Part shown: positions 28,182-41,008 of the stretch, one piece after another
Layout: the number at the start of each line of letters is the position of its first letter
Position numbering within the stretch: position 1 is the first letter of the stretch
Assembly: GCF_028389875.1 (NCBI RefSeq)
Contig: NC_084678.1
Coordinates: forward strand, 12,988,899-13,052,898
Origin: Rhea pennata
Taxonomy: Eukaryota; Chordata; Aves; Rheiformes; Rheidae
DNA: 64,000 nt
Reading direction: 5' to 3'
Notes under the pieces: generated by a model
Told to the model about the DNA's origin: nothing
The model's database searches: none
The model's input: only the letters and a program-made list of their open reading frames with translations
Translations under genes and position numbers: made by a program

Positions 28182-30497
28182 CTATAGATTGAACCAAAAA
28201 ACAACTTATACCTTTTAGACTGTTGTATTAGGTAAGCCCAAGAAGTTGGAGTCGTAGCTGCAGGTCTTCACTGGCATGTTTTCTTGACGTGGTCCCTGTT
28301 GGGTGTATTAGACTTTTTCTGAAGCTCCTAATTTTAAGTCTGTTGGACAGCTGCCAAGTGTCCAGGGGGTTCAGGAGCCACAGAAAGGTACAATCTTCTT
28401 TGGGTGCCGTACGAGAAAGGGAAACATAGAACACCCGTCCTGTTTGTAAAATTCTGGACAAAGCAGCTTTCTGGAGAAAGGGCTTTGGGACATTAAGACA
28501 GGCGTCCGTATTCCAGGACTGTTCTAGGTGAATTGGGACATCTTGTTACCAGAGAACTGTTGTTTTCTACAGTAGGGGCTAAGCACCAGCTAGAAAGGGA
28601 TCCCAGAAGAATAGGGTCCATTTGCTGTACTGACTCAGGCTCCGTACAAACCCACACTAGATAATTGGACTGATTTCTTCCATTTGCACATAAAAGGGAT
28701 AGAATTATTGTGACTTATTCTTTGGTTCTCATTGTGTTTTCTGCTGCAAAATCTGTTGCCTTAGTATATAATAATATATAATGACTTCTAGCCTCTGAAC
28801 GGGTAAAAAATGGGTTCAAAAACAGCAGTGCAATGATTTGTGCATGTGCTGCTTGAAATCTAGGCACATAGCTTACAGTAGGGATGTTTTTTTTCTTTCG
28901 TGTTTTCTTTCAAACACTTACACAAAATCCGCAGAGAGAGTTCCAGGCAGTGTCCACCCATATGAAAACAGACATTCTTTCCATAATCTTTTTATAGATT
29001 TGATAATATTTAACTCAGCATGTATTAAAAATACATTGAGTACATAAAATTCATTTTAAATGTCACCATATGGGCCAATGGCTTTTTAATATCACTGCCA
29101 CAAGACTACCTATTTCCTATCTGGATCCATTCCAATGGCAGCTCCAGGAGGGAAATATATTTAGTCTGTATTTACTTAGTGTGTTTAACTTTCTGTTAGT
29201 GTCTTTGGCTCATCCCAAGGCCATGCTATTTTGGGATGATTTATACAATATTTACATTAAATTCTGCTAATATTTCCTTGCCTCTTGAAGCTGGATTACA
29301 CTATTTACATCTCAAAGGCCCAAGATGGAGGAATAAGCAGCTGTTCCAGGCACCAGAGAGAATTTAGCGTAGGGGTGGCTGCCAGAAATGAGACCGGGTT
29401 TCTCAAATACTCGTGGAGTAATTATTTAGAATTGGAACAGTCTCCTATCAGGGAAAGGGGTAAGGCTGACCACAGCAGCAAGAAAGACTGTCTATATTCA
29501 GGGGTCAAACAACAGCATTCAGATACAGCTCATGTTCTGCAAAGAATTTTTGGTGCACTTGCCATAAATTGCAATTATTCTAAACTCAACCATGGAAAGA
29601 ATGTGCCTGTCGCCTCTTAGGCGAGTAGAACCAGGCCTGCAGTTTGCATACTTTGCTGCAAAAGCTGAATGTCACTGTTGTACTTACCCCTGAAATAAAA
29701 GAGGTTGATGCAATTGCAGCTCTTTGTCAGAAGGTCGCCTAGGATGCGACCTGGATTTGATCTGATAGGCTAGCAAACCAACACATGGTTTCTGTCAAAG
29801 CTCTTGGGAATCAGCAGATTACAGGATTTGTTTGAGTTTCACTCAAACACTTCCCATTAAAGTGGTTTTTAAGAACATAAATGTGACTATTTCAAAATAA
29901 CTGCTTTGACCTCTTTGTTAAAATCTGGACCAAATCTGAACCCAGCAAAACCCAAGATTCAATGAGGAGGCCATATGCCAGAGCTGGCAGCCCTGTTAAA
30001 CACTGTTCTTTTCTCTGTAGCTTCAACAATAAGAAGTCCAAGAAGACTGGGGTCTACTTATAGAGAAGAGCTTTTGACAGGCTATAGCTAAGACTGGGCA
30101 AATATTTCTGCAGAGATTTTTTTCCTTTGCTATATTTCATACAAGCAATGAGCAAATGGCTCTCTTTCCTGGTAGAGCTTAGGCTGCCTTATCGGATCAA
30201 GTATTTTTTACCACATCTGAGCAGGCATGTAAACCACAGACATGATTGTCTGCAGAGGCAAACTAAACTACAGTTAATCCTATGTTTTTTGCATAATCAT
30301 TGCCCAGAACATGCTGTGTTTCTCAGTTGTGGATTATTGGAAAACCTGAAGTTCACAGTGTCTGTCTACCTACCCTTTTCAAATATCCTCATCGTAGCTT
30401 ACCAACCAAAAGCATATTTTCTCGCTTCTCCGTTGAAAGCGGTGGATGAGCCTTAGGGCGTAAGAAGTGTTTTATATGAAACTGGGCAGGCTAATAC

Positions 30498-30712
30498 CTT
30501 TTAGTATTGCCTGGCAAGATGAAAAACATCCAAAAGTGAATGCCAAAGACAAGGGTCACCCAGAATACATGCTTCCCAGGCATGATCCTCCTTAAGTATA
30601 CAGCCCAGTCCACAGTCGTTGAGCAAAACTGAAACAGGAGCATCACTAAAAAGGCTGCTGGGACCAGGTCTTCTGAAAGCAATTCAGTGATGTCAGTAGC
30701 AACTGGATGTTT
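30498..30712 (-). pseudogene. PIEZO relic exon U, undamaged
   Basis: Open through 71 codons. Reads LLSEDLVPAAFLVML, then FGIHFWMFFILPGNTKR. PIEZO2 has SLSEDQVPGPFLVMV and FGIHFWMFFILPGVTER. This is the transmembrane region close to the pore module. CATTTTAG acceptor in phase 0, GTATTA donor in phase 2. Confidence 0.96.
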
Positions 30713-33693
30713 CTAAAATGAATTGTAGAAACTAGGGTTTGTAATAGAAAGAAGAGGAAAATCTGTATACCAACACACGTGACTCAGAGTTCTGGTGATT
30801 TGATATATCCAGTAGAATAACTGAAAATTTGGATCCATGTTCACATGTGTTGTTGCTGTTTAGGTAAGTAGTGCCACTGAATGCATCTTCAGGAAAGACA
30901 CAGATAAACAGCAACATGGATGCATAAGAAAGGGTTCAAATATAGTATTTTAATAGTTTTCTTTGTTAGTATGTTTTATGTACGAATGGGCGCCAGTCCT
31001 ACATTCAAGCCTGACATGTTTGTTTCTTGAAGCTCCTGAAACCAAATGCTTTCATACTGCTCTGCTCTAGATTTCTTATCCCTAGGTTTCAGAGGCTTTC
31101 TTTTTTTCTTTTTTTTTTCCTGGAGGGAAGAGGGGAGAAAAAAGGGGGAGGGGGATTCAGATCCAGATCCAGCTTTTGATTTCTCTGTCCTTTTTCTTTT
31201 TTCTTTTAATTGCTAGAACTATTTGGAAAGTTTTTTCTCTCTTAAGATGCACCAATCATTATTGTTACCTCTCTTCTCACATTGGTATCCACTTCTCTTT
31301 TATTGAAGCAACAGTCAACTGTGGTAAGAGATGCAGAGCTAAGATCCTTAGTATGCATTTATGGTGTAAGCTCCCTTTTGCATCTCATTGCAAAGCTTGG
31401 TCTAGAAAAGTGCATTGCAGTATGCAAACAGCCAAGCTAACAACATTTCAAAGACTGAGCTGAGCATTTTTTCTAGAAATTTATTGTTCCCAGTTGGCAC
31501 TGAGAGTAGTTTGGAAGTGAAGCTGGCCTTCTCACTCTGGCTCTGGAAATCTGAACCTGAAAAAGCGTTTCTCTTGTTACAGCAGTGCCCTATGTAAGTC
31601 TGATCTTGATGGAATTCAGGTCTGTTCATTTCCTCAGGGAGTCATCCTAGGCCCTCTGATTTATTTCTGATTAGTTTTCATGTCTTATCTCTGCACTGAG
31701 ATCTGCTCCCATCCTGCACAGGAGCCCTTCAGTATCACCTAGGAAAGAAAAATGCTTTGAGAAAACCTCACAGCACATGGTTCACTTTTCTTGGGAAACA
31801 GTGACTTTTTGCCACATCTGCATTCCATTTTCATGATCTTTTCTTGTGCCTCCCCTTTTTGCATTTTCATGGTTAGTCACTCTGATATTCATCTGAGCTG
31901 TTGTGTTTCACTGGAGTTTGAGGCTGAATCAGAAATCAAACAAACAGAAAAAGAGTGGCTGTAGATCAGAGGAAATTCCCATCGTGTTCATAGTGGCAGA
32001 GCAAAGCAATCAGCTAAAGTGAATACAGAGTGTATATAGGCTTATGAAGACAGACTTCCAGTTCTCGTCATTTGAACAGTCTGTCAAAAGGTTCTCCTCA
32101 ACCCCAGCTTTAAGAATAAAGTTTCTCTCTCTACATTTGAATTTATGTTATGGTCCCTAAGTCGAGAATTAAATGATCTTGCTCCACAGGCTATAGAACC
32201 AAATTCACTCTTGTGCTTACCCTAAAACCCCAGCGATAATGATAATGAAAAGGTAATGATAATAAAATTGATCACATCAACCAAAAACATCAGAGCATAG
32301 ACATCACACACAGGTCTGTATTCCAGATGAATGATATAGAAAAGCTGCCTGATGAGCCTAGGGACCTAGACTGGAAGGGCACTAGGGAATAAAAATAGAA
32401 TTTTTTAGTGGAAATTTCTGCTAGAGAGTCATTAAAATGCATAAATTCATGTCCTTAATGCATTTGAAGCCTATGCATTTCCAGCCTATGAAGATCCTAT
32501 GAAGACTGGAATTAATATAACTGCTGGGTGAAGTGCGTCTTTTTAAGGGAGGCAAGAAGTAATATTCAAGTTATGTTTTAACCCTCATCATCTGTCTTGA
32601 GTATCAGTTGTTTCTTCTTATGCTTAAGAAGTTTCTTCTTACTACTGAGATTCTTTCCAAAAAGACCCCATCTCTTCCTTGCTTCCTTCTTACAAAGCTT
32701 ATCCACCAAAGGAAAGACAAATAACATTTGCTTTAAGAAAAGGAATTTTTTTTATCATAGTATGTTTCCCAATTTCCTTGGGAAGATGACTGGTTTTGTT
32801 TTAACTATGGCAAAAATGCACTCATTCAGTCAACACAGTTGTACTTTTGTTGTACTCTTCCTACCTTAATTTAAAATGGAACATGCTTCTCTTTAAGTGT
32901 ACAAAAATAGCTTTGAGAATCCAAAGGCCTCCATTCACTGGAGTTGTTAGACTTCCTATGAAAACACTTGCTGAAGGATTATGTCATCTGAAAAGATGCC
33001 ATCCCATTGACCCAGGTTCCTCTTCCACTAAGCTCTCTGCACTGCTTTTTCTTTTGCCATCTAATTGGTCTTTTCTTCTTGGAATCAAGAATATTGGTAC
33101 ATCCAAAATCCCACAGTCCATGGCACTAGAAGGACTATTTTAAGAAAACATAATACAATGTTATGAGTTATGAAAATTGCATATCACCCATCAGATAAGG
33201 AAAAGGACAAAAATGGGAACAGCCATAAAGAGAGCCTGCACTTGAGATTTAAGAAAGGCTTTTATAGTGAGTAAATAATAAACCCAGCCTCACAGATGTA
33301 GGTCAACATTTCACATTCCTTTAAATTTTTGGCACAATTTGCTGTGCTTCAAAGGGACCATAATTTTTCCTCCCAAGGCTCCAACTACTTCAGTATATAT
33401 ACAGCTTCTATTAAATATGTAGCATTTTTTTTGAATCATGTAGCCAAAGAATTAGGGCCAGTGGTGTTTAGGTCTGTGGTTTAGCCTTTTACAAAGCTGA
33501 GAAACAGATCTTAAGTTTACTTTCAAATCAATAGTTGGATGCTGAGGCTATACTCCTTAAAACATAAAAGTCAGTTTTGGATTCATAACAAAAGTTAAGA
33601 CAAAGCACATTCATCAGCATTTGATTTAACTGCAAATATACATCAGAATTTAGAAGAAAGAATGATTTCCTTTTCTGATATAGGACCACTTAC

Positions 33694-33882
33694 CTTCAGG
33701 ACTGACCTGTGAAAGAACACAGCAAGTAGCTGGATGAGATCAAAGTGTGCATCGCCAGGCTTCTTCTCAGTCCCAACCATATTTGGCAGAACGAATGGTT
33801 CTTCTGCACTGATAGCACAATACAATTTGGTTGTCCATGGAAAGAATCCAAACTGCAAAATATATTTGACAACTACTGTTAT
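33694..33882 (-). pseudogene. PIEZO relic exon S, undamaged
   Basis: 189 bp, 63 open codons, with a TCTCTCTAG acceptor and a perfect GTAAGT donor. Reads VVVKYILQFGFFPW, later DLIQLLAVFFHRSVLK. PIEZO2 has IVVKYFFQFGFFPW and DLIQLLALFFHRSILK. No lesion is visible, unlike most neighbouring remnants. Confidence 0.96.
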
Positions 33883-34272
33883 CTAGAGAGAAAAAAAAAT
33901 AGAAACCGAATGAGCTGGAAGATACAAAACTTGTGGAGAATAAGTATTTTCAGAAGGATTTGCAGATCTTTTAAGAAAGGGGACTGGCTCCAAGAACCAT
34001 TGGGAACAACCAACAGACATTCTTAATGGTATGAAATTCTGGGGAGCAAGCCTTTCTCTGAAAGCCAGTAAAATTTTTTGGTGGATAGATATTTTATCTT
34101 TTTACTCAACTTCTTGTTTTCAGTCAATATACTTCTTACAGTTCATGCACCATTTTTTAAGTCTTATCCTCTTGCTAATCCACTTAAATATTTGTCCTAA
34201 GAGAAATTTACTATGTTCTTAAGAAAAAAGCCACTCAATTCAGTAATTAGAAAAACTTCAGCAGTAGTGAGA

Positions 34273-34348
34273 AAAACATATCTGTGTATAAGTAGTGGCC
34301 ATCATCCAGAAAAACATACCTGTGTATAAATAGTTGCTGTCATCTAGA
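34273..34348. repeat. 38-bp tandem duplication of a PIEZO exon end with its donor site
   Basis: Units 34273-34310 and 34311-34348 are about 80% identical. In minus-strand sense the upstream unit (34311-34348) has the Trp-to-stop change but keeps the GT donor. The downstream unit keeps Trp (FWMMATTYTQ) but has AT at the donor position. Confidence 0.95.
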
Positions 34349-34587
34349 AGAATTTTGTAGGCCTTGTAACAGATAACATGACCCAGAGGAAAATAAGAAC
34401 AGACAGAACCACAGTGAGGGTTGAAGCAGAAACATTGTAGTTCGGAATGATCACAAAATAGCAAAACACTTCTGATTCGGACACTGCGGCATTACACAAA
34501 GCAAAGCCCAGCTTTAAAGGATTTAAAGGAGGAGACAGACTTTGATAAAAATTTGTCTGACTCTTCCAGTTTACTGTCATGAAACAT
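34320..34587 (-). pseudogene. PIEZO relic exon R (end of blade)
   Basis: Begins MFHDSKLEESDKF (PIEZO2: MFHDDELEESEKF) after a TTCAAG acceptor. A frameshift leads to SEVFCYFVIIPNYNVSAS (PIEZO2: SEMVCYFVIILNHMVSAS) and IFLWVMLSVTRPTKFF. A TAG (34344-34346) then replaces the Trp of RFWMM. It ends ACACAG before GTATGT. The last 38 bases, including the donor, are tandemly duplicated downstream. Confidence 0.96.
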
Positions 34588-36889
34588 CTTGAATGACAGA
34601 ACAAAAAAATATGCAAAGGAATCAATTATGTTTCCTAGGAAAAAGGGTGTGAGGTTGCTAACCAGAATTTTTGACCTTTGCCTCGAAAGAGGTGGCACAG
34701 TGGAACCTCTTCAGATCTACAGGTGTGGAGTTTTAACAGCCTGTTCACCAAGTCTTACTAAAAGCTATTGTTGACTATATCCACCAATAATCATATTCCA
34801 TTTCTGATTTCCTATCAAACCTTTCTTAGTGAATAAGTCCGGATTACAAATCTGGAAGTGTTTTCCCAAAAGATATAAGGCTAAGACTAAAACCAAGGAG
34901 ACAGTGGCTCTAGGTCTGGTGGCTAGGTCTGGTGGTAAAAAATACTGTCACTTGTTTGCTCTGGGCATCACCTGACTCACACACATGATTTTCTTCCTCC
35001 TTCATCTGACTGTCACACTCTTTCTCACAAGACTGAGTATCCCACCACCACACTTCTTTGTGAATCCTATTCCACAAGCAATTTCACAATGTTAGCCACT
35101 TCTTGTATCTGTCTGAAATATTGCCAGTGGTACTGAAATAGTATCCCTTTGTCTTTAATATACTTAGTAATGGACAAGTCCACAAGCCTGATTCAGTGTC
35201 CATTGTATGAATATGAAAAGGGATAAGGATGGATCTTAAATATGTATTTTGTTGGATATTGCTTTGACATGTAAAATATAAAGGTTATGAGAATAACAAA
35301 ATCTTTCATATCTTTGGCCACCTGAGATTTAGCATATGTCTTTCAAAATTGTCCCTCTCCCATGAACGAATGTAAGTTTGCAAGCCAGGAAATAATAAAG
35401 AGATAATTATTCATGAGAGTAGTTATACTTTTGTTGAGATTATTGTTTTTATTTTTATTGAGCACAGCTTACTTTGGACTTGGCTAGTATTTGGAAGCTC
35501 TCCATCCCAAAATATAATATCCAAAACAGGAAGCAGCTTTGACAGGCACATGCAATACTATAGGCAAACACAAAACAACATTGTAAATGTTTGGCTCTGG
35601 ACCAGCTTTGTATGTGCTATTGAAACATTTGGTATTCTGCTTAAGATTTCTGCAAGGAAACATCTGTGAGATTCTGCCATGGATAACACAAAATGTTTGG
35701 TCAATCTTTGTTCATCTAGAAAGGCATAGAGAAGGCTTCATTCAGTCCCAACAGCAAAGTGAAAATGAGTCTCAAAATTCCAATATGGAAAGGGCAGGTA
35801 CTGGTAGCTTCAAATGGGGCTCTGCCAAGCAGTGGTGACATAGTGCCCAGGCAGTTAAAATGGGCGAGGACAATCCTGTGTTGTCCCTGCTGGACCACAG
35901 ATCACAGTCACAAGGCAAATCTATATCTAACACACTTCCCTTCCATCTTCCAAGGACATTCCACAACTTTATATCTTTTCTTTGTCTGCATCTTCAGCGG
36001 GGGAATCTTAATAAACTGCAAGGCTTTCACACTGATATGTCTGCCTAACATATTGTCTTAATGTCAGGCTTTTTTGGAGAGCTTATAGGAGAAGGTGCAG
36101 GGGTTACTCTGTGTTTACTCCAGCGCAATGTGTTTACACTAGTTGTTCGCACCAGTGCAATTATGGTATCAACAAAAGTCTTAGTGTGCAGATGGCCTCG
36201 GTGTCATTATGCCCAGCTCCTGCCACTGAATCGTTTGCCGCAATGGTTTATGCTTTGCTGTAAAACAGTGAAGAAGCCAGAATCCTGTAGGGTGAAGCAG
36301 AAAGTGTCTCCTAGCAGAAAAACACTGCCTTGGTGAGCAGAAACAGGTCATCTGAGGTAGCAGCCACAATGCTGAGCCAACAGACGGTGGTTTAGAGACA
36401 GGTCAGATGGACGAACGTGAGTGAGCACTGCCTAGATTCAGAGAGGGCCAGGGATAAGCCAGCTACACCCTAGGAGCCAAAATGGTGGGAAACCAGTTGA
36501 TATAGATACATGGCTCACGTCCTGTCCCCTTGAGTGTGGATCCCACTGAAGAACGCAGCTATGGAGTAAAGAGCTGTTGCTGTATTTTGGGCACATGGTC
36601 CATAATCTGAGCCTTTCCAGCTGAATCTCTGACTCTTACATCAGAGCCTTGTATTTTGATCTTAGTTAATATTATTATAATGTTAACCCCCATTCCTCCT
36701 AATGGTAAAAGATTTAAGATCAATGCTACTGTGAAGGACAGGAGGAGAAGAAAAAAAATAAAAAAGAATGAAAGATCATTCATCTGAGTATAGAAAGGGA
36801 GAAGTAAAAATATAAAACCTCTCACTGTACTCACCAACTGGATACACTGTATATTTTAAAATGCAGTTTTAAATGGGCAGTAAACTTAC

Positions 36890-36978
36890 GGTCTTTTCAG
36901 AGCCTGTAGGAATTTCTTCTCTTCCTCCAATTTATACAGCACAACTTTCTTCAGCTTTGCTGCAACAGCTCAGCTCCT
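36890..36978 (-). pseudogene. PIEZO relic exon P
   Basis: Begins RGAELLQ (PIEZO2: RGAELFQ). A frameshift then leads to KLEEEKKFLQALKR (PIEZO2: RIEEEKKSMDQLKR), the start of the cytosolic beam-proximal coiled region. CCTACAG acceptor and GTAAGT donor. Confidence 0.9.
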
Positions 36979-38044
36979 CTGTAGGTCTTTCGATGAAACA
37001 TTCCTCTGGGCACCGTGCAGCCCCCTGCAATACCACACAGAAACAGGCCATGCTAAAACAAACGAGTTGACTATGGTTATGAATTTGGTAGATTCAGGGG
37101 CTGATATCAAAGTGGGTTGGGAGGATTCACAATTACATCACCACTATCACTGATAGTCTGGTAGCAAAAGTCTGGCCTAAGGGATTTGCTTTTGCCACTA
37201 GAATGGAGCAGTAGAAGAAGAAGAGAGGGAAGATCCAGTCTTACAGGGAGTTACTCAACTAACAGTAAATCACTCTTCATCAGAGTTGAGAAGAGATAGC
37301 ATTACAGACATTACATTTGCAGAAAGACATCTCTTAGCAACAGGAAGCTTTACAGAAATATAGATCAATGGACAGGACAGAAACTGTCTGAGAGAGACTT
37401 GGAGCAGGAGTAGAAGGGCTGAGGATGCTTCCTAACAGTCCCTATAGAGCATGCAGGTTTTTTTTTCTTTTCTAATCCCTGCTGCTTTCTGAGCGAATGT
37501 AAGCACTTCTGATTGTGCCAATGTGCTTGTCAAACCCTTCCTCTTTTCAGAATTACAGCAGCATTTCACAGTTTCAAAATAAGCCCCAGTTTCTTTCCTT
37601 TTCTTTGTTTCTTCTCTGGGTAAATAAAGTAGCCATGTAAATTATTTTCTAAAGCCAGGTTTAATGTTTTTCTTGTTCTCATGGTGGATTTTTCAGCATT
37701 TAAAATACTAAATTCCTTATGCCAAACTCTACTCCTCAAACTCCTCGGCAGTGGTACTAGCAAGATTTTTGCTGTGTGGCTATGTAAGTGCATCAGCACT
37801 GGGGCTAACTGTGGCTTTGATGTAGAAGGGCTTCTGCGTCACTTCATATTTTCTCCTTGTCATATGACCAGGAACATGGGTTGCATCTCTCAGTACTCAC
37901 AGAGTGATAGGTATACAATTATATTAACTTCCCTCCCTACCTAATAAACCAGTTCTTGACCTAGGGTTTTAGCAGCTATTCCTGAATTTCCTATTCATCT
38001 TTTATTGTAGTACTGAGTTCCCAGCAAAATAGTAGTTTTCAGAT

Positions 38045-38070
38045 TGTGTGTGTGTGTGTGCGTGTGTGTA
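38045..38070 (+). repeat. TG dinucleotide microsatellite
   Basis: About 11 TG units with one CG interruption and a terminal TATG, within the PIEZO relic just upstream (plus-strand sense) of its exon O. Confidence 0.85.
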
Positions 38071-38251
38071 TGTAGGCAGGAATAAGGAGGAACAATATAA
38101 ACCCTGGGGAGATTCTTCTTCATTGTCCCTAGAAATCTGCATCCCTAGCCAATATCATTTGGTTATAGGTAGAATGAGGGATCTAGCTGCTCTCTGCCTT
38201 GCTAAGAACTGGCTTAAACCTTCTAAGAAGTCTTGCATCCTGCAAGTGTAT

Positions 38252-38414
38252 CTGGAAGCTAAGATCTTGGTGACCTTCAGATCTGCCACCACACAGAGGT
38301 AAGAGTAACTTGTGAAGATCCTTCACCATACTAGCAGGAAAATGAATTATATTGCATCCCAGACTATTCCTGCGTCATTTTCAGGTAGTTCACATTTCCT
38401 GTCCGCAGGAACTG
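38252..38414 (-). pseudogene. PIEZO relic exon O, two stops and dead donor
   Basis: One frame reads ELPENDAGIVWDAI, stop (TAA 38347-38349), FIFLLVW, stop (TGA 38323-38325), RIFTSYSYLCVVADLKVTK, then ILAS. PIEZO2 has EAGIIWDSICFAFLLLQRRVFMSYYF and then VVADIKASQILASRG. The exon ends TCCAG followed by ATACAC, where GT is expected. The next remnant starts with A GGA GCT GAG and completes the family's RGAE. Confidence 0.95.
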
Positions 38415-39011
38415 CTGGATGGGAGAAAATATCATGATAACTATTCAAATGTTCTATTTTACATGAAGACGTTAGTACAAGCATTGTCCAGTTTTCATGC
38501 AGAAAACGACACAAACATGTGGCTAGCACCTGGTGATTTGTGCGGGCCTTAAAAACAGTTAGGTGCTGTAAAACATCAAAAAACAAAACTGCAGTGGATT
38601 TGGAAATTTTGTGCACTACTCCTTGCTTCATTCTTAAGGGTCTGATCCAGAAGCACTCACTGGCTTCCTCTTGTTCTGCGGTCTCTATCTCCTGCCTCAC
38701 ATGCTGTCAAGTAATACATTGGACAAGTTACAGACATAAGTGACTCCAGTCATTCCTTTGGAGAATCTAGTACCTGATTCCAGTCAGTTCACCCAGCTGC
38801 AGAACACAATATATGATCTGCACTAAAGATCTTACACATTCCTGTGGTTCTGCGCTTTGCCCGTACTGCTAATGGTTCACTGTGTTCCCCTTGCTCTCTA
38901 CAAGAAAAATTCTGATGTTTATTCCTCTGAAGCAATACACCTGCCAACAACGATGCCCTTAAAGCCTCTTCTCTCCTTCCCAGTGTTCACGTTTACTTAC
39001 CAAAGTCATAC

Positions 39012-39096
39012 CTGGTGTGGTGTAGAACATGCCAAAGGTCCATCTTAGCCAGCAGTGATTTCTCAGGAGTTTGTCAAGATAGACATATGCTCTGAT
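39012..39096 (-). pseudogene. PIEZO relic exon N
   Basis: Open frame IRAYVYLDKLLRNHCWLRWT, matching IGACGYIGTLVHNSCWLIQA of PIEZO2 without gaps. It starts in phase 0 after CCAACAG and ends in phase 1 at GTATGA, both agreeing with its neighbours. Confidence 0.85.
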
Positions 39097-39763
39097 CTGT
39101 TGGGAAGGAAGACAGCATGGTTTGGTGCCGGTGTATCAGCTCACCCATGCTCCAGTGCATCTCTACTTTCTGATCCAACCTGATACGATAGGCCAGTCGA
39201 ATGAGCGTTTGCCTTTGCTGCATGTGATTTCTGGAAGAAAGGATTCTCCAAGAACGCAGTGGTGGAAAGCAGGCAGGGGTGTATAAAAAAATGCTGTGCT
39301 CACCACTTGCTGTTGGCAGACCACCCAGGCACAGGAATGGAGTCAAATTCCCCACTTATTTTGGAAGACTTGATGGATTTTTCATGATCAAGAGGCTCTT
39401 TTTTGAAAAATCTTTTGTTTTATAATTGAATTTAGCTCTCATGCCAAGGACATTTGTGTTTATCTGCAAAACAGATCCAGAGCAGACCATAACTCTTGAC
39501 TGCTTCATACATCCTTGAGAAGACAAGTAATTCAGTTTTAGTGCCTTATGCAGTGCCTGAATTTAGTACCTATCAGTGTGGAGACTATCATAGGAACATA
39601 GCATTTGACTAGGAGATATTTAGGATAGTACTTGTTGGGAAACAACATGTGAACATCAGCACATTATTCCTGTATCTTAGGTAGTGCTTCTTGGCATTAA
39701 TACAATAACAATAAAGTGTAGATTTTCCCCTATTTTTGTAAAGTGCAAAGAGAAAATACATAC

Positions 39764-39985
39764 AGCCAGGAGAGTCTTCATCACTATTACTAAGATAGTG
39801 TGTGTAATCAAATAAACCCACAGCCTAAGAATATTCTTGACTGGCTTGAGTAGAAGGCTGTTTCCAAAAAGCTATCAGAGAGCCCAGACAAAAGATGTTG
39901 ATTAGAGTTGTCCCAGTGATAAAAATCAGGCAGAGCATGAACCAGAAGTGACAGTTGAACCACATTAACCATATCCAGATAGGAC
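39764..39985 (-). pseudogene. PIEZO relic exon M, two frameshifts
   Basis: After CCTGCAG it reads SYLDMVNVV. A frameshift leads to FWFMLCLIFITGTTLINIFC (PIEZO2: FWFVLTIIFITGTTRISIFC). A second shift leads to LLLKPVKNILRLWVYLI (PIEZO2: LLLKPIKSILRYWDWLI) and IVMKTLLA, then a GTATGT donor in phase 0. Some residues between the last two blocks are missing. Confidence 0.95.
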
Positions 39986-40747
39986 CTGCAGGTGAGAAAC
40001 CATTGCAGAAAATGAACCCTCAGAGCATTACAAGGGACTCTGTCTGTTGTTCTATGAGCTATAGATTAAGATTGAAATTTGGATAATTTTTTTGATGTAA
40101 CATTGAGGATTCTGCAGCAACCTATTTTCCGATATCATGGCTTCACATAATTAAATGATGTTTTAAAAGCTATTTCTAATTGTGTCAGACACAGGCACTG
40201 TATTGGATTGTTAATACTTGGACTTTTCTGTAAGAGGAGCAGCAACCATGCATTAGTTTATTTTTTAAAGGGAGAAAACTTATTAGATGGTAGAGCAAAC
40301 TGTTAGGAGAAATGGGAGCGTCTCCTGATTTCTTCAGATGGAACTAGATGTTGAAGATATAATTTAGTCAAACACAAGCTAATGACTCATGTAAATAGCA
40401 GTCAGTTCTTGATTTTGCCAGAAAATAATGGAAAATGGGATACCCAGGATCAATGAAAAACATACAAACTCATAAAACATATGCAAAATTAGTCTAAGGA
40501 ATATATTTTCAGGGATTAATGGAAGAAAGAAAAGTCAGTACTAACATCTGCAGTGCAGAACAGTAATCTCAGTTAGTCTTGGCTGAGGTGGTAGCATTTG
40601 CAAATGCCTTTCTCTTCTGTAATCTCCTGAGCCAAGATCAAAAGATTCAGCATTTCCACCTGTTACAGCTTCCTGGCTCTCACCTGCAGTGTATAAAGTT
40701 TGGCACGGGACTGTACTGGCTGAGGACAGCTAGGTCTAAATTATGAC

Positions 40748-40853
40748 TGATTTAGATGTTTCACGTCTCCTGCCTGCGTTCTCAAACAAGCTTTATTCCT
40801 GTCCTCGAACACTTGCCACTGGAGGGAGGCAGAAAGCAGAATTAGGAAGTCAT
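40748..40853 (-). pseudogene. PIEZO relic exon L2
   Basis: Open frame DFLILLSASLQWQVFEDRNK, very close to DFMLLLCASLQRQIFEDENK of PIEZO2, followed by an AGD motif also present in the family. Good TTTCCAG acceptor. The donor (GTCATA) is poor and the 3' border is uncertain. Confidence 0.93.
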
Positions 40854-40913
40854 CTGGAAAGGCAGAAAAGCCAGAAAAATTGCAGCAGTCATAATGTAGC
40901 TTTAACTTCATAC

Positions 40914-41008
40914 TTAGGAAAAAGCTAGCATCAGGTCTAGCATCCGGCAGACAGAGCCATTTAATCAGATTGGAATGACTGACCAGTGAGGGGTCTTCCA
41001 CAGGTAAT
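40914..41008 (-). pseudogene. PIEZO relic exon L1
   Basis: With the G carried over from the previous exon it opens DYLWK (PIEZO2: DYPWRF), then shifts frame and continues SNLIKWLCLPDARPD (PIEZO2: DNIIKWLYFPDFIVRPN). It ends in a GTATGA donor, phase 1. It is separated from the next remnant by an intron of only 60 bp. Confidence 0.93.

Noticed and set aside
30127..30456. Plus-strand reading FLVELRLPYRIKYF resembling the PIEZO PFLTELRAVMDW anchor
   Set aside because: Wrong strand for the gene. The true anchor exon is found on the minus strand at 28040-28181.
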